Below are positions 1 through 9,780 of a DNA stretch of 64,000 nucleotides, piece after piece. The DNA lies in assembly GCF_004135735.1 (NCBI RefSeq), contig NZ_CP012670.1, positions 1,364,001 through 1,428,000 on the forward strand, in the 5' to 3' direction. Position 1 is the stretch's first letter; every line of letters starts with the position of its first letter. The translations under genes were made by a program, and so were the position numbers. Origin of the DNA: Sorangium cellulosum (GTDB lineage: Bacteria; Myxococcota_A; Polyangia; Polyangiales; Polyangiaceae). The notes beneath the pieces were generated by a model, which saw only the letters and a program-made list of their open reading frames with translations, did not search any database and was not told where the DNA came from.

Positions 1-1170
1 GATCCCGAGCTCCGCCACGCGCGCGACCGCATCCGCCGCTGCGGGCGCGCGGCCGCGCCGGCGCTCGCGGAGGTCGTGAAGGGGGGCGCGGCCGCGGCGA
101 AGGTCGCGGCCGCCCGGGAGCTCGCGCTCGTGGCGCCGGCCGAGGCGATCCCGGCGCTGCTCGATGCCCTCGACGGGGCGCGCGGCGAGGTGCGCCGGGA
201 GCTCCGGGCCGCGCTCGCGGCGGCGGCGCGGAGCGAGCGGGCCCTCGCCGCGGTCGAGGAGGAGGTGCAGATCGACCGCCTGCGGGCGCGGCCCGAGGAC
301 GCGCAGCTCGACCTGCTCCGCGCGCTCGGGCCGGCGCTCGGCCGGGTGAAGGGCGGCGGCGCGGCGTTCCAGGCGCTCGCCTCCGCGCAGGGCGCCCCGT
401 TCCCGCGGCGTTACCTGCTCCAGGCGCCGGCCGCGGCGCTCGCCCGCGCGGGCGAGGCGCGGGCCGAGGCGTACCTGCGCGCGTCGCTCCGGAAGGACGC
501 CGACGCGCACGTGCGCCTCCGCGCCGCCGAGGTCGCGGCGGACGTGCCGGCCCTCGCGAGCGACCTGCTCGCGGCGGTCTCGGACCCGGAGGTGCGCGTG
601 CGCGAGGCGGCGATCGTGGCGCTCTCGCGCGCGGCCTCCGCCGGGACGAGGCTGCCGGCGGGCGCGGCCGAGGCGCTCGCGGCGCGGCTCGGCTCCGATC
701 CGTGGACGTTCATCCGCGGCGGCGCCGCGCGCGCGCTCGGCGCGATGCCGGCCACGCCCGCGGGCGACCGGGCGCTCGTCGGGGCGCTCGCCGACAGGTC
801 GCCCGAGGTGCGCCGGCACGCGCTCGACGGCCTCGGCGCGCACCGGGCGACGGCGCACATCGAGGCGGTGCGCGACCGGGCGGAGGACAAGGAGGAGGAC
901 GTCGAGGTGCGCGCGCGGGCGATCCTGGCGCTCGGCGCGATGTGCGACACGAGCTCGGTCGACCTGTGGACGCGGCTCGCGCTTCGCGCCAAGGCGCCGG
1001 TCGGCGAGCGCGATCACCGCCTCGGCTCGGCGGCGCTCGCGGCGCTCGGGGCGGTGCGCCCGGCCGACCTGAAGGCGCGCCTCGGGCCCCTGCTCGCCAG
1101 GGACACGCCGCACGGGCTGCGGGAGATGGCGAGGGCCGCGCTCTCCGCGGCGCCGCAGTGCCGCAGGTGA
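1..1170 (+). CDS. HEAT-repeat protein (5' end outside window)
   Basis: The frame is open from the first base of the window, so the start lies upstream and only the last 389 or so residues are visible. They form regular helical units of about 30 residues (LGSDPWTFIRGGAARALGA, LADRSPEVRRHALDGLGAH, VEVRARAILALGAM), typical of HEAT/PBS-lyase-type repeats that build a protein-binding solenoid. No enzymatic motif is seen. It ends with an R-rich tail and converges on the TOPRIM-like gene, with a GC hairpin at 1214-1241 between the two stops. The function cannot be assigned; a scaffold role is the usual family inference. Confidence 0.75.
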   Translation, partial: DPELRHARDRIRRCGRAAAPALAEVVKGGAAAAKVAAARELALVAPAEAIPALLDALDGARGEVRRELRAALAAAARSERALAAVEEEVQIDRLRARPEDAQLDLLRALGPALGRVKGGGAAFQALASAQGAPFPRRYLLQAPAAALARAGEARAEAYLRASLRKDADAHVRLRAAEVAADVPALASDLLAAVSDPEVRVREAAIVALSRAASAGTRLPAGAAEALAARLGSDPWTFIRGGAARALGAMPATPAGDRALVGALADRSPEVRRHALDGLGAHRATAHIEAVRDRAEDKEEDVEVRARAILALGAMCDTSSVDLWTRLALRAKAPVGERDHRLGSAALAALGAVRPADLKARLGPLLARDTPHGLREMARAALSAAPQCRR

Positions 1171-1213
1171 GGTAAGCCCGCCGCGGCGCGCGGCAGGTCC
1201 GCCGCGGCGGGCC

Positions 1214-1241
1214 CTCCGCGCGCCGCCGGCGGCGTGCGGAG
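1214..1241. terminator. GC palindrome between convergent genes
   Basis: Bases 1214-1227 and 1228-1241 are complementary over 14 bp with one G-T pair. The palindrome sits between two convergent stop codons (1170 and 1259). It has no U-tract, so it is a possible bidirectional RNA-end or terminator hairpin, not a canonical intrinsic terminator. Confidence 0.4.
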
Positions 1242-1258
1242 CGCCGCGGCCGGTCGGC

Positions 1259-1891
1259 TCACCTCGCGGCGCGGCCGGTCCGCCGCGGCAGCACGGCCCG
1301 CGCGCGCGCGAGCCACTCGGTGAGCGAGGTGGCGTCCGGGGGGACCGCGTCGAGATCCGCGCCCGCGGCGACGCGCACCATCGCGGCGCCGTCGTCCGGC
1401 ATCATGCCCTTGGCGGCCAGCATCGCCTGCGCCCTGAGCGGCGAGAGCTCCTCCGTCGCCCGCTCGCCGAGGAGCGCGAGGATCCAGCCCGCCAGCGCCG
1501 GCACGGCCACGCCGCCGATCACCTCGGGCGGCGCGGACAGGATCGAGGACACGCGCCGGATGCCCTCCTCGACGGCCTCGCGGCGCGCCGGGTCGCGATC
1601 GATGTCGCGGGAGAACACGAGGACGTCGCACCCCGCCTCCTGCGCGTCGAGCGCCGCGCCGAGCACGTTGCGCGTGTCCTCGTGGAGCACGCCCCGCGCC
1701 TGGACCTTGCGGATGCTCCTCCACTCGCGGGCGCCGCCGATGACCCACCCCGACGGCTGCACGCGGGAGAGCAGCGTGGAGAGCACGCCGGGGCGCCTGT
1801 CGGACTGCTGCGCCGGCGCGCCGGCGCGGCTGCCGAGCTCGCCCTCGCCTTCGCCGACGAGGAAGATCCTCGCCCTCTCGGGCCGCCACAT
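1259..1891 (-). CDS. TOPRIM-like (DUF4276-type) partner of ABC ATPase
   Basis: This 210-aa protein starts at the ATG that shares one base with the stop of the ATPase gene (TGATG at 1893-1889), so the pair is probably translationally coupled. Residues 9-18 (IFLVGEGEGE) match the hydrophobic strand plus acidic first TOPRIM motif. Residues 91-100 (LVFSRDIDRD) match the second motif with its D-x-D. This layout is typical of DUF4276/TOPRIM proteins that travel with OLD-like ATPases in anti-phage systems such as PARIS and AbiL. The TOPRIM domain is usually a nuclease, which would make this the effector. The family assignment rests on motifs and gene pairing only. Confidence 0.6.
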   Translation of the reverse strand: MWRPERARIFLVGEGEGELGSRAGAPAQQSDRRPGVLSTLLSRVQPSGWVIGGAREWRSIRKVQARGVLHEDTRNVLGAALDAQEAGCDVLVFSRDIDRDPARREAVEEGIRRVSSILSAPPEVIGGVAVPALAGWILALLGERATEELSPLRAQAMLAAKGMMPDDGAAMVRVAAGADLDAVPPDATSLTEWLARARAVLPRRTGRAAR

Positions 1892-2985
1892 CACGGCCGC
1901 GGGCCTCCGGCGAGGAGCGGCGCCTCGTCCGCGCCGTTCGCGTAGCTCAGCCAGAGCTCCCCGAGCGCGTACACCCGCGCGCGATCCTCGAAGCCCGGCG
2001 TGTCCACGATGCGCGTCGCCCGCATCCCCTGCTCGCCGGCGCGGGTGACGACCGTCACCTCCTCGGGCTGGAGCTCGTTCACGACGAGCGGGCTGTGCGT
2101 CACGAGGAGGACCTGGGTCCGCTCGGAGGCGACGCGGAGGGCGCGGATCACCTCGGCGATGCGCGCGGGGTGGAGCCCGCGCTCGGGATCCTCGACGAGG
2201 AGCAGGGGCGCGGGATCGAGGTGCGGCAGCACGGCGAACGCGAGGTAGTAGAGCAGGCCCTCGCTCATCTGCGCCGCCGGGACGACGGCGCCGCCCTCGA
2301 GCTTCACGCCGATCGCCTTGGTGGCGGGGCTCGGGTTGACGAGGTGGACGCCCTTCACGCCGGGAAAGAGCCGGGTGAGCTCCTCGTTGAGGGCGATGTA
2401 GGCCGACAGATCGCGGCTGATGACGGCGTCGTAGACGGCCGGCAGGCCGGTGCCGCGCTCGTCGGCGAAGCGGAGCGGGTGCCCGTCGGGGATGAGCGGG
2501 TGCGGGGCCCGGAGCGCGTCGGGATCGAGGCGGAGCGCCTGGGCGCCGCGCAGGGCCTGGACGATCTCCGGCGCGGGGCGCTCGAGGCCCGGCCCGCGCT
2601 GCGCGGCGTCGTCCTCGTCCGCGTCGTCGAGCAGGGAGGGGGGCTCGAGCTCCCTGGGGAACGACATGGCGCGGTACCGCCCCGCGGCGTCGAGCTCCAC
2701 GCGCCAGGTCGTGCCCGCCGCCGACACCTCGAACAGCGAGCCGCCCGAGGCCCTGCTCGCCGGCGCGTCGCGCCCGGGCGCGTCCTGGACCTCCGCCCCG
2801 AGCGCCCGGTCGAGGACGGACGAGAGCGCCCGCAGCGCGCGCAGCACCGTGCTCTTGCCGCTGTCGTTCGGCCCGATGAACGCGTGCAGCGGGGTGAGCG
2901 CCAGGGTCGCGTCGTGGACGCAGCCGTAGCCCTGAATACGGAGCCGTTCGACATAGGATCGGTCCATCGGCGTCCACGCCAGCAT
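1891..2985 (-). CDS. OLD-like AAA/ABC ATPase
   Basis: A 364-aa single-domain ATPase of the AAA_15/AAA_21 (OLD/RecF-like) class. Walker A is GPNDSGKST at residues 38-46. A Walker-B-like LLLVEDPERGLHP is followed by the conserved LVTHSPLVVNEL H-loop region. No fused C-terminal TOPRIM is present; that role appears to be supplied by the next gene, which overlaps it by one base. ATG at 2985 is used here, and an in-frame ATG six codons in is equally possible. Split ATPase/TOPRIM pairs are common in phage defence, where the ATPase senses and the partner cuts. A DNA-repair role cannot be excluded. No third gene is obvious. Confidence 0.8.
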   Translation of the reverse strand: MLAWTPMDRSYVERLRIQGYGCVHDATLALTPLHAFIGPNDSGKSTVLRALRALSSVLDRALGAEVQDAPGRDAPASRASGGSLFEVSAAGTTWRVELDAAGRYRAMSFPRELEPPSLLDDADEDDAAQRGPGLERPAPEIVQALRGAQALRLDPDALRAPHPLIPDGHPLRFADERGTGLPAVYDAVISRDLSAYIALNEELTRLFPGVKGVHLVNPSPATKAIGVKLEGGAVVPAAQMSEGLLYYLAFAVLPHLDPAPLLLVEDPERGLHPARIAEVIRALRVASERTQVLLVTHSPLVVNELQPEEVTVVTRAGEQGMRATRIVDTPGFEDRARVYALGELWLSYANGADEAPLLAGGPRP

Positions 2986-3046
2986 ACCCGCCCGATCGGG
3001 GGCAGGGAACTTGGCCCGTCCTCGCCGGCCGCTCTAAGCCGCGGTC

Positions 3047-3499
3047 ATGCGCCGCCTCCCGCCGATCGCGCTCCTCGTCCTCGCGCTGGCCGTCCCCGTG
3101 GGGATCGGCCTCGGCGGAGGCGAGGCCAGCGCCGGCGTCGCCTATGCGTCGCCTTACACCTTCGATCAGACCTTCGGCACGGCGCTGCGCCTCGTGCGCG
3201 TCGATCTCGGCTTCAAGATCGTCGAGAAGGACCCCGCGGCCGGCTACCTGCTCTTCGAGTACCGGAGCCCGGAGAGCGGCGGCAAGGCGACGCAGGGGGC
3301 GATCGAGATCGTGGACGGCCGCGCCGGCGTGCACGTCGCCGTGCAGCTCCCCGCGATGCCGCAGTACCACGAGCAGGTGCTGCTGGACGGGCTGGTGAAG
3401 AAGCTCGTCGCCGAGCACGGCGACCCGCCGAAGAAGGCGCCCCCGCCGCCCGCCGACGCGGGCGCGCCGCCCGCGGACGCGGGGGCGCCGCCCGGGTGA
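3047..3499 (+). CDS. Small secreted protein of unknown function
   Basis: A 150-aa protein with an N-terminal signal peptide (hydrophobic LLVLALAVPVGIGLGG, probable cleavage near ASAG). It has a roughly 85-residue globular centre rich in beta-type segments and a Pro/Ala tail with repeated PADAGAPP units. No family recognised. ATG at 3047 follows a TAAGCC box by 6 nt, with a TTGGCC hexamer 18 bp further upstream and no Shine-Dalgarno sequence, so a leaderless transcript is plausible. It is transcribed divergently from the ATPase pair and converges on boxB, with a GC hairpin (3538-3567) between. Confidence 0.65.
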   Translation: MRRLPPIALLVLALAVPVGIGLGGGEASAGVAYASPYTFDQTFGTALRLVRVDLGFKIVEKDPAAGYLLFEYRSPESGGKATQGAIEIVDGRAGVHVAVQLPAMPQYHEQVLLDGLVKKLVAEHGDPPKKAPPPPADAGAPPADAGAPPG

Positions 3500-3537
3500 G
3501 CGCGTCTTCCGGCGCGGGCGCGCCCCGGTGAGCGCGG

Positions 3538-3567
3538 GCGCCGGCGGGCGGCGCGGTCCGCCGGCGC
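3538..3567. terminator. GC hairpin between convergent stops
   Basis: A 10-bp perfect stem (3538-3547 with 3558-3567, GCGCCGGCGG arm) with a 10-nt loop lies between the stop at 3499 and the boxB stop at 3573. It has no U-run. A terminator or RNA 3'-end role is inferred from position. Confidence 0.4.
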
Positions 3568-3572
3568 GCGCT

Positions 3573-5008
<1,436 letters not shown>

Positions 5009-5012
<4 letters not shown>

Positions 5013-6745
5013 GTCCGCCTCCAGTCGAGCTCGGGCCGCTCCGGGCGCCCGTACACCGTCAGCGCGCCCCGCGGCCCGACCGCGTTGGGGCGCTGGAAGA
5101 TCCAGTTCTGCCAGGCCGACAGCCGGCCGAAGATCTTCGTCTCCATCGTCTCCGGCCCGCAGAAGCGCAGGCTCGCCTCCATCCCGGTGAGCGCGTCCGG
5201 CGACAGGCTCACGCGCTCCTCGACGGCGAGCCGCACCTCGTCGTCCCAGTCCATCGCGTCCGGCGTGAAGGTGACGAGGCCCTCCTCGATCGCCTCCTCG
5301 GCGGACAGGAGGCCTGCCCTCTCCCGGAGCGCGGGGACGCGCTCCGGCGCGCCCAGGAAGCGCGACGCGAGGCGCGTGAGGCCGTTCGACATCACGAGCG
5401 GGCCGAAGCTCAGGGAGCTCAGCCCCACGAACGCCGCCGCCTCGCCGTCCCCCCCGCCGTCCAGCATGTAGGACCGGTCCGCCGCGAGGGCGAGCTCGAA
5501 CAGGCTCCCGGCGAAGCACGAGCCCGGCTCGATCAGCGCGAACACGCTGCGCGCCGTGAGGTCGAGCCGCTTGAGCACGCGGCGCATGTGGAGCAACACC
5601 TCCCGCGCGAACCAGTCGTCGCGGCTCGCCCACAGCGCCTCGTCCGCGGCGCGCACGGCGTCCGGCGAGCCCTGCGTCCGGAGCAGGACGAGGCCCACCG
5701 CCTCGTGGTTGAAGCGCAGATCGAGCAGCGCGTCGTCGAGCTCGCGGAACGCGCGCAGCGCCCACAGGTCCGCGCCCGCCGCGCGCAGCCCGGCGGCGCC
5801 CGTCGGCCCGCCGCCGTCCGGCCCGCGCACGCAGATCTCCGCCGTCCGCGCCGCGCGGTCCACCCGCAGCGCCACGTGGCGGTACTCGCTCACGGCGACG
5901 CCGCCCTCCTCGGCGCGCCGCGGATCGAGCGGCGTGAGCGTCACGCCCGGCCCGGCCCTGTCCGGCGTCGCCGCCGCGAGCTCGGCGGCGCGCTGGGCCA
6001 CCGCCTGCTCGAAGCGGCTCTTCGGGATCGCCCGATCGACGAGGCCCCACTGCTCCGCGCGCTTGCCGCGCACCCCCTCGGCCAGCGTCGAGAAGACGTC
6101 GGCCAGGTCGCGCCGCACCTTGCGCTTGTCCACGAGCCGCGTGAGCCCCCCCGTGCCCGGGAGCACGGCGAGCAGCGGCGTCTCCGGGAACGACACCGCG
6201 CTGCTCCCGTCGTCGGCGAGGAAGATCTCCTCGCACGCGAGGGCGAGCTCGTACCCGCCGCCCGACGCGACCCCGTTCAGCGCCGCGAGGTAGTGCTGCC
6301 CGCTCTCCGAGCACGCCTCCTCGAGCGCGAGCCGCGTCTCGTTCGTGAACTTGCAGAAGTTGACCTTGAAGGCGTGCGTCGACGACCCGAGCATGTAGAT
6401 GTTCGCGCCCGCGCAGAAGATCCGCGGCTGCGCGCTGGTCACGATCACCGCCTTCACCTCGGGGTGCTCGAAGCGCAGCCGCTGCACGATGTCGGCGAGC
6501 TCGATGTCGACCCCGAGGTCGTAGCTGTTCAGCTTCAGCGGGTAGCCGGGCCGCATCGGCGCGTCCTCGACGACGTCCATCGAGACGCGCGCGATCGCCC
6601 CGTCGAACGAGAGCTTCCAGTGCCTGTAGCGGCCCGGCCCCGTCTCGAAGCGGACGGGCGGCGTCGCCTCGCCGGACGAGCCCTCTTCCCGGGCCCTGGT
6701 CTGCGGCGCGGCCGCCGCGGGAGGAGCAGAGGAGGTCGCTTCCAT
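5009..6745 (-). CDS. boxC: Benzoyl-CoA-dihydrodiol lyase BoxC
   Basis: A 578-aa double enoyl-CoA hydratase/crotonase-fold protein. BoxC opens the ring of the 2,3-epoxide/dihydrodiol of benzoyl-CoA, giving 3,4-dehydroadipyl-CoA semialdehyde and formate. The first crotonase half shows IFCAGANIYMLG and NGVASGGGYELALACEEI oxyanion-hole segments. The second half carries the FALIEPGSCFAGSLFELALAADR block, and the C-terminal sequence RLSAWQNWIFQRPNAVG is a family hallmark. ATG at 6745 gives an N-terminal tail of about 35 residues rich in Ala/Ser; an upstream extension lacks conservation. It is first in the boxC-boxB operon and divergent from boxR, with the operator region immediately upstream. Confidence 0.93.
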
Positions 6746-6777
6746 ACCGTCAGCCCACCACCCTGCGACCTCACCGT

Positions 6778-6825
6778 CAAGCAGTATAGTGCTTGTCGAA
6801 TCGGGCTTCATGAAATATAGTGCAT
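6778..6825. promoter_or_regulatory. boxC/boxR divergent promoters with two BoxR-like operators
   Basis: Two inverted repeats share a GTATAG/ATATAG centre. CAAGCA-N6-TGCTTG (6778-6795) is perfect. ATGAA-N6-TGCAT (6810-6825) has one mismatch. Their TATAGTGC cores are 31 bp apart, close to three helical turns. The first covers a possible boxC -10 (TATACT, minus strand, 6788-6783). The second covers a strong boxR -10 (TATAGT, 6816-6821) that has TTGTCG 17 bp upstream. Known BzdR/BoxR operators carry TGCA-N6-TGCA-type repeats, which these resemble. Repression of both directions by BoxR, lifted by benzoyl-CoA, is inferred. Confidence 0.65.
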
Positions 6826-6832
6826 CAACGAG

Positions 6833-7777
6833 ATGCCGCCCCGCGCCCGCGAGACGCCGCGCCAGGAGCGCGCGCAACCGTACTTGGGGCAGCACGCGGA
6901 TCAGCGCGCGGAGCAGCGACCCGGACGAAGCCCGGGCGCCGGACCGGGCGGCGTCGGGGGCGGCGCGACGCCCATCCTCGCGCACCTGGCCGGGCGGCTC
7001 CGGCAGCGGCGGACGGAGCTCGCGCTCACCCTGCGCGAGCTCGCGCAGCTCGCCGGCGTGAGCGAGCGCTTCCTGGTGCAGCTCGAGGGCGGCCGGGCGA
7101 ACGTATCCGTGGCGCGGCTCGAGGACATCGGCCGCGCGCTGGGCACCTCGGCCGCCGCGCTGCTCTCGACGGGCGAGCTCGCGGCCGAGGCCGCGCCGGG
7201 CCGCTCGCCTCCTGGCGAGGCGGAGGCGGGCGCGGGCGCGCCGCTCCTCGCGCTGCTCGGGCTGCGCGGGGCGGGCAAGACCACGATCGGCGCCCGCGCC
7301 GCGGCGCGGCTCGGGGTGCCGTTCCTCGAGCTCGACGGGCTCGTCTCGGCGCGCGCCGGGATGAGCCTCGCGGCGCTCTTCGAGATCCACGGCAACGCGT
7401 ATTACAGGCGGCTGGAGCGCGAGGAGCTCGCGCGGCTCGAGGGCGCGCGCGCCCGCGGCGTCGTCGCCACGGGCGGCGGCCTGGTGACCGATCCGGCGAC
7501 GTTCGAGCTGCTCCGGCGCGCCGCCGTGACCGTCTGGCTGCGCGCCCCGCCGGAGGATCACTGGCGCCGCGTCGTCGAGCAGGGCGACGCGCGCCCCATG
7601 GCCAACCGGACCGACGCCATGAAGGAGCTCCGGGCCCTCTTCCATGCGCGGCGCGCGCTCTACGAGCAGGCCGACTTCGTGGTCGACACATCGGCGCTCG
7701 GACTCGCGCGCTCTGTCGATCGCGTGGTCAAGATCGCCCGTGAAGCTGGTAGAAGGAACGCGACGCGCTCGCCCTGA
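6833..7777 (+). CDS. boxR: BoxR/BzdR-type regulator (XRE HTH plus shikimate-kinase-like domain)
   Basis: A 314-aa two-domain regulator. After a disordered N-terminus, an XRE-type helix-turn-helix occupies about residues 50-112 (LTLRELAQLAGVSERFLVQL). A shikimate-kinase-like domain follows from about residue 136 with Walker A GLRGAGKTT. This architecture is diagnostic for BzdR/BoxR, whose kinase-like domain binds benzoyl-CoA as inducer. ATG at 6833 lies 11 nt after the -10-like TATAGT, leaving almost no leader. It is transcribed away from boxC, so autoregulation from the shared operator region is likely. The 50-residue N-terminal tail is longer than usual, and a later start cannot be excluded. 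Confidence 0.9.
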   Translation: MPPRARETPRQERAQPYLGQHADQRAEQRPGRSPGAGPGGVGGGATPILAHLAGRLRQRRTELALTLRELAQLAGVSERFLVQLEGGRANVSVARLEDIGRALGTSAAALLSTGELAAEAAPGRSPPGEAEAGAGAPLLALLGLRGAGKTTIGARAAARLGVPFLELDGLVSARAGMSLAALFEIHGNAYYRRLEREELARLEGARARGVVATGGGLVTDPATFELLRRAAVTVWLRAPPEDHWRRVVEQGDARPMANRTDAMKELRALFHARRALYEQADFVVDTSALGLARSVDRVVKIAREAGRRNATRSP

Positions 7778-7800
7778 TCTTGTGGCGCGCTCCCCCTCCC

Positions 7801-9480
7801 ATGTCCATGCCGCGCCTGAAAATTCTCTTCGTGGTGTCCGAATGCGTCCCCTTCGCCAAGACGGGCGGCCTCGCCGATGTCGCCGGCGCGCTGCCGATGG
7901 CGCTCGCCGCGGCCGGTCATGACGTGCGCGTCGTGCTGCCGGCGTACAGCGTCTGCAAGCGTTACCTCGCGCACCAGGCGGCGCTCGCCGAGGCGCTGCC
8001 CGAGGGCACGCGGCCTCTCGCCGCGCCCGCCGTCGCCGCGCAGGCCGCGGCCGCGACGTCCGCCGCCGCGCTGGCCGACGCCGCGCCGTCCTCGGCCGCG
8101 CCGGCGCGCGTCGCGGCGGCGGCGGAGCAGGGCGGGGGCGCGGCGCCGCCGCCGGAGCGGTTCGCGCCGCGCCGGCTCCCGGCGCCGCTCGGCGTGCCGC
8201 TCGGCGGGGGCGAGGCGTGGGCCGCGGTCTGGGAGACGCGCCTCGATCCCGGCGCCCCGGGCGCGCCCGCGCCGCGCGTGTACCTGCTCGAGCACGACGC
8301 GCTCTTCGATCGCGACGGCATCTACGGCGACGCGCACGGCGAGTTCGGCGACAACCTCGCGCGCTACGCGTTCCTCTCGCGCGGCGCGCTGCAGCTCTGC
8401 CATGCGCTCGGCTTCTGGCCCGACATCGTGCATGTCCACGACTGGCAGGCGGCCCTCGTCCCGCTGTACCTGAACGTCCTCGAGCACCGCTCGCCGCTCG
8501 GGCGCGCCGCGTCCGTGCTGACGATCCACAACCTCGGCTACCAGGGCTGGTTCAACAAGATGCAGCTCCCCACGACCGGGCTCGGGTGGGATCAGTTCCA
8601 CAGGTTCTGCCTGGAGGCGTACGACAGCCTGAACCTGCTCAAGGCCGGCATCTACAACGCCACGCTGGTCTCCACGGTCTCGCCCCGGTACGCGCAGGAG
8701 ATCCAGACGCCGGAGGGGGGAGAGGGGCTCGACGGCGTGCTCCGCGATCGCGGCACGGACGTCATCGGCATCCTCAACGGCATCGACGACGCGGTCTGGA
8801 ACCCCGCGACCGATCCGCACATCGCGGCGAACTACTCCGCCGAGGATCTGAGCGGCAAGCGCCTCTGCAAGGCGGCGCTCCAGCGCGAGATGGGCCTCGA
8901 CGAGCGCCCCGAGGTCCCGGTCCTCGGGCTCATCAGCCGCCTGGCGACCCAGAAGGGGATCGACATCCTCGCGGGCGCGCTCGACCACATCCTCTCGCTC
9001 GACGTCCAGCTCGTCGTGCTCGGCTCGGGCGAGCGCTGGGCCGAGGATCTCTTCTCGCGGCTCTCCGGCTCGAGCGATCGCGTCCGCGTCTACGTCGGCA
9101 TGAACGAGGGGCTCGCCCACCGCATCGAGGCGGGCGCGGACCTCTTCCTCATGCCGTCGCGGTACGAGCCGTGCGGCCTGAACCAGCTCTACAGCCAGCG
9201 CTACGGGACCTTGCCGATCGTGCGCGCCGTCGGCGGGCTCGACGACACGGTCGAGAACAACATCACGGGCTTCAAGTTCGAGGAGATGTCGTCCATGGCG
9301 CTCGGGAACACCGTCGCCTGGGCGGTGCACGTCTACCGCGCCGATCCGGCGTTCTTCCGGACGATGCAGCTCCGGGCGATGAAGAAGAACTTCGGCTGGG
9401 CGCACGCGGCGCGGCAGTACGAGGCCCTGTACCGCCTCGCCATCTCCCGCCGGACCGGCCGGCCCGTCGGCTCTCTCTAG
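7801..9480 (+). CDS. glgA: Glycogen synthase (ADP-glucose type) with large insertion
   Basis: GT5-family glycogen synthase that extends alpha-1,4-glucan from ADP-glucose. Diagnostic motifs are all present: FAKTGGLADVAGALP, HVHDWQAAL, TIHNLGYQGW, GILNGIDD, TQKGIDIL and SRYEPCGLNQLYSQRYGTLP. At 559 aa it is about 80 residues longer than typical GlgA. The excess is an Ala/Pro-rich segment at about residues 50-130, inside the N-terminal Rossmann domain before the VYLLEHD strand. ATG 7801 is preferred to the upstream 7780 because family members begin just before KILFV. No other glg gene is adjacent. The gene is followed 9 nt after its stop by a hairpin repeat. Confidence 0.92.
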   Translation: MSMPRLKILFVVSECVPFAKTGGLADVAGALPMALAAAGHDVRVVLPAYSVCKRYLAHQAALAEALPEGTRPLAAPAVAAQAAAATSAAALADAAPSSAAPARVAAAAEQGGGAAPPPERFAPRRLPAPLGVPLGGGEAWAAVWETRLDPGAPGAPAPRVYLLEHDALFDRDGIYGDAHGEFGDNLARYAFLSRGALQLCHALGFWPDIVHVHDWQAALVPLYLNVLEHRSPLGRAASVLTIHNLGYQGWFNKMQLPTTGLGWDQFHRFCLEAYDSLNLLKAGIYNATLVSTVSPRYAQEIQTPEGGEGLDGVLRDRGTDVIGILNGIDDAVWNPATDPHIAANYSAEDLSGKRLCKAALQREMGLDERPEVPVLGLISRLATQKGIDILAGALDHILSLDVQLVVLGSGERWAEDLFSRLSGSSDRVRVYVGMNEGLAHRIEAGADLFLMPSRYEPCGLNQLYSQRYGTLPIVRAVGGLDDTVENNITGFKFEEMSSMALGNTVAWAVHVYRADPAFFRTMQLRAMKKNFGWAHAARQYEALYRLAISRRTGRPVGSL

Positions 9481-9488
9481 ATCGCCCG

Positions 9489-9622
9489 CGCCCCCCGTGG
9501 GTGGGGCTGCCCCCTGGGGGCTCACCTCCGGGGCCTGCGTTCCGGCGAGCCCCTTTCGTGGCTAGCCTGCACTCCAGCCCCTCCGGGGAGCCCCCAGGGG
9601 GCAGCCCCACCCACGGGGGGCG
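9489..9622. repeat. Hairpin repeat family, copy A
   Basis: The outer arms (from 9489 and ending at 9622) are perfectly complementary over about 35 bp. They enclose a roughly 60-nt core (TCCGGGGCCTGCGTTCCGG, then GCCCCTTTCGTGGCTAGCC, then CACTCCAGCCCCTCCGG) that recurs in copies at 20935-21054 and 56856-56987. It begins 9 nt after the glgA stop and lies between convergent genes. The likely role is a structured RNA end or terminator, or a mobile palindromic element. Confidence 0.85.
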
Positions 9623-9636
9623 CTACCGCCATGAGG

Positions 9637-9780
9637 GCGCGTTGCCCCTTCAGCGGCCGCGCGGGCGCGTTTGCCCCTTCAGCGGCCGCGCGGGCGCGTT
9701 GCCCCTTCAGCGGCCGCGCGGGCGCGTTGCCCCTTCAGCGGCGCCGCGCGGGCGCGTTACTCCTTCTGCGGCGCCGGGGC
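9637..9780. repeat. 28-30 bp tandem repeat running into a gene 3' end
   Basis: Five units of 28-30 bp start at 9637, 9665, 9694, 9722 and 9752, with consensus GCGCGTTGCCCCTTCAGCGG followed by CCGCGCGG. The fifth, more diverged unit contains the stop and last codons of the minus-strand lipoprotein gene (9757). The array may therefore have grown by copying that gene end. Confidence 0.8.

Noticed and set aside
1259..3418. A 719-aa minus-strand frame covering the TOPRIM-like gene and the ATPase
   Set aside because: Only the last 210 codons (from ATG 1891) resemble a protein; upstream it lies antisense or out of frame to the ATPase and is arginine/proline-rich.
9637..9780. CRISPR array
   Set aside because: Units are contiguous with no spacers, no cas genes are nearby, and they match a gene end.
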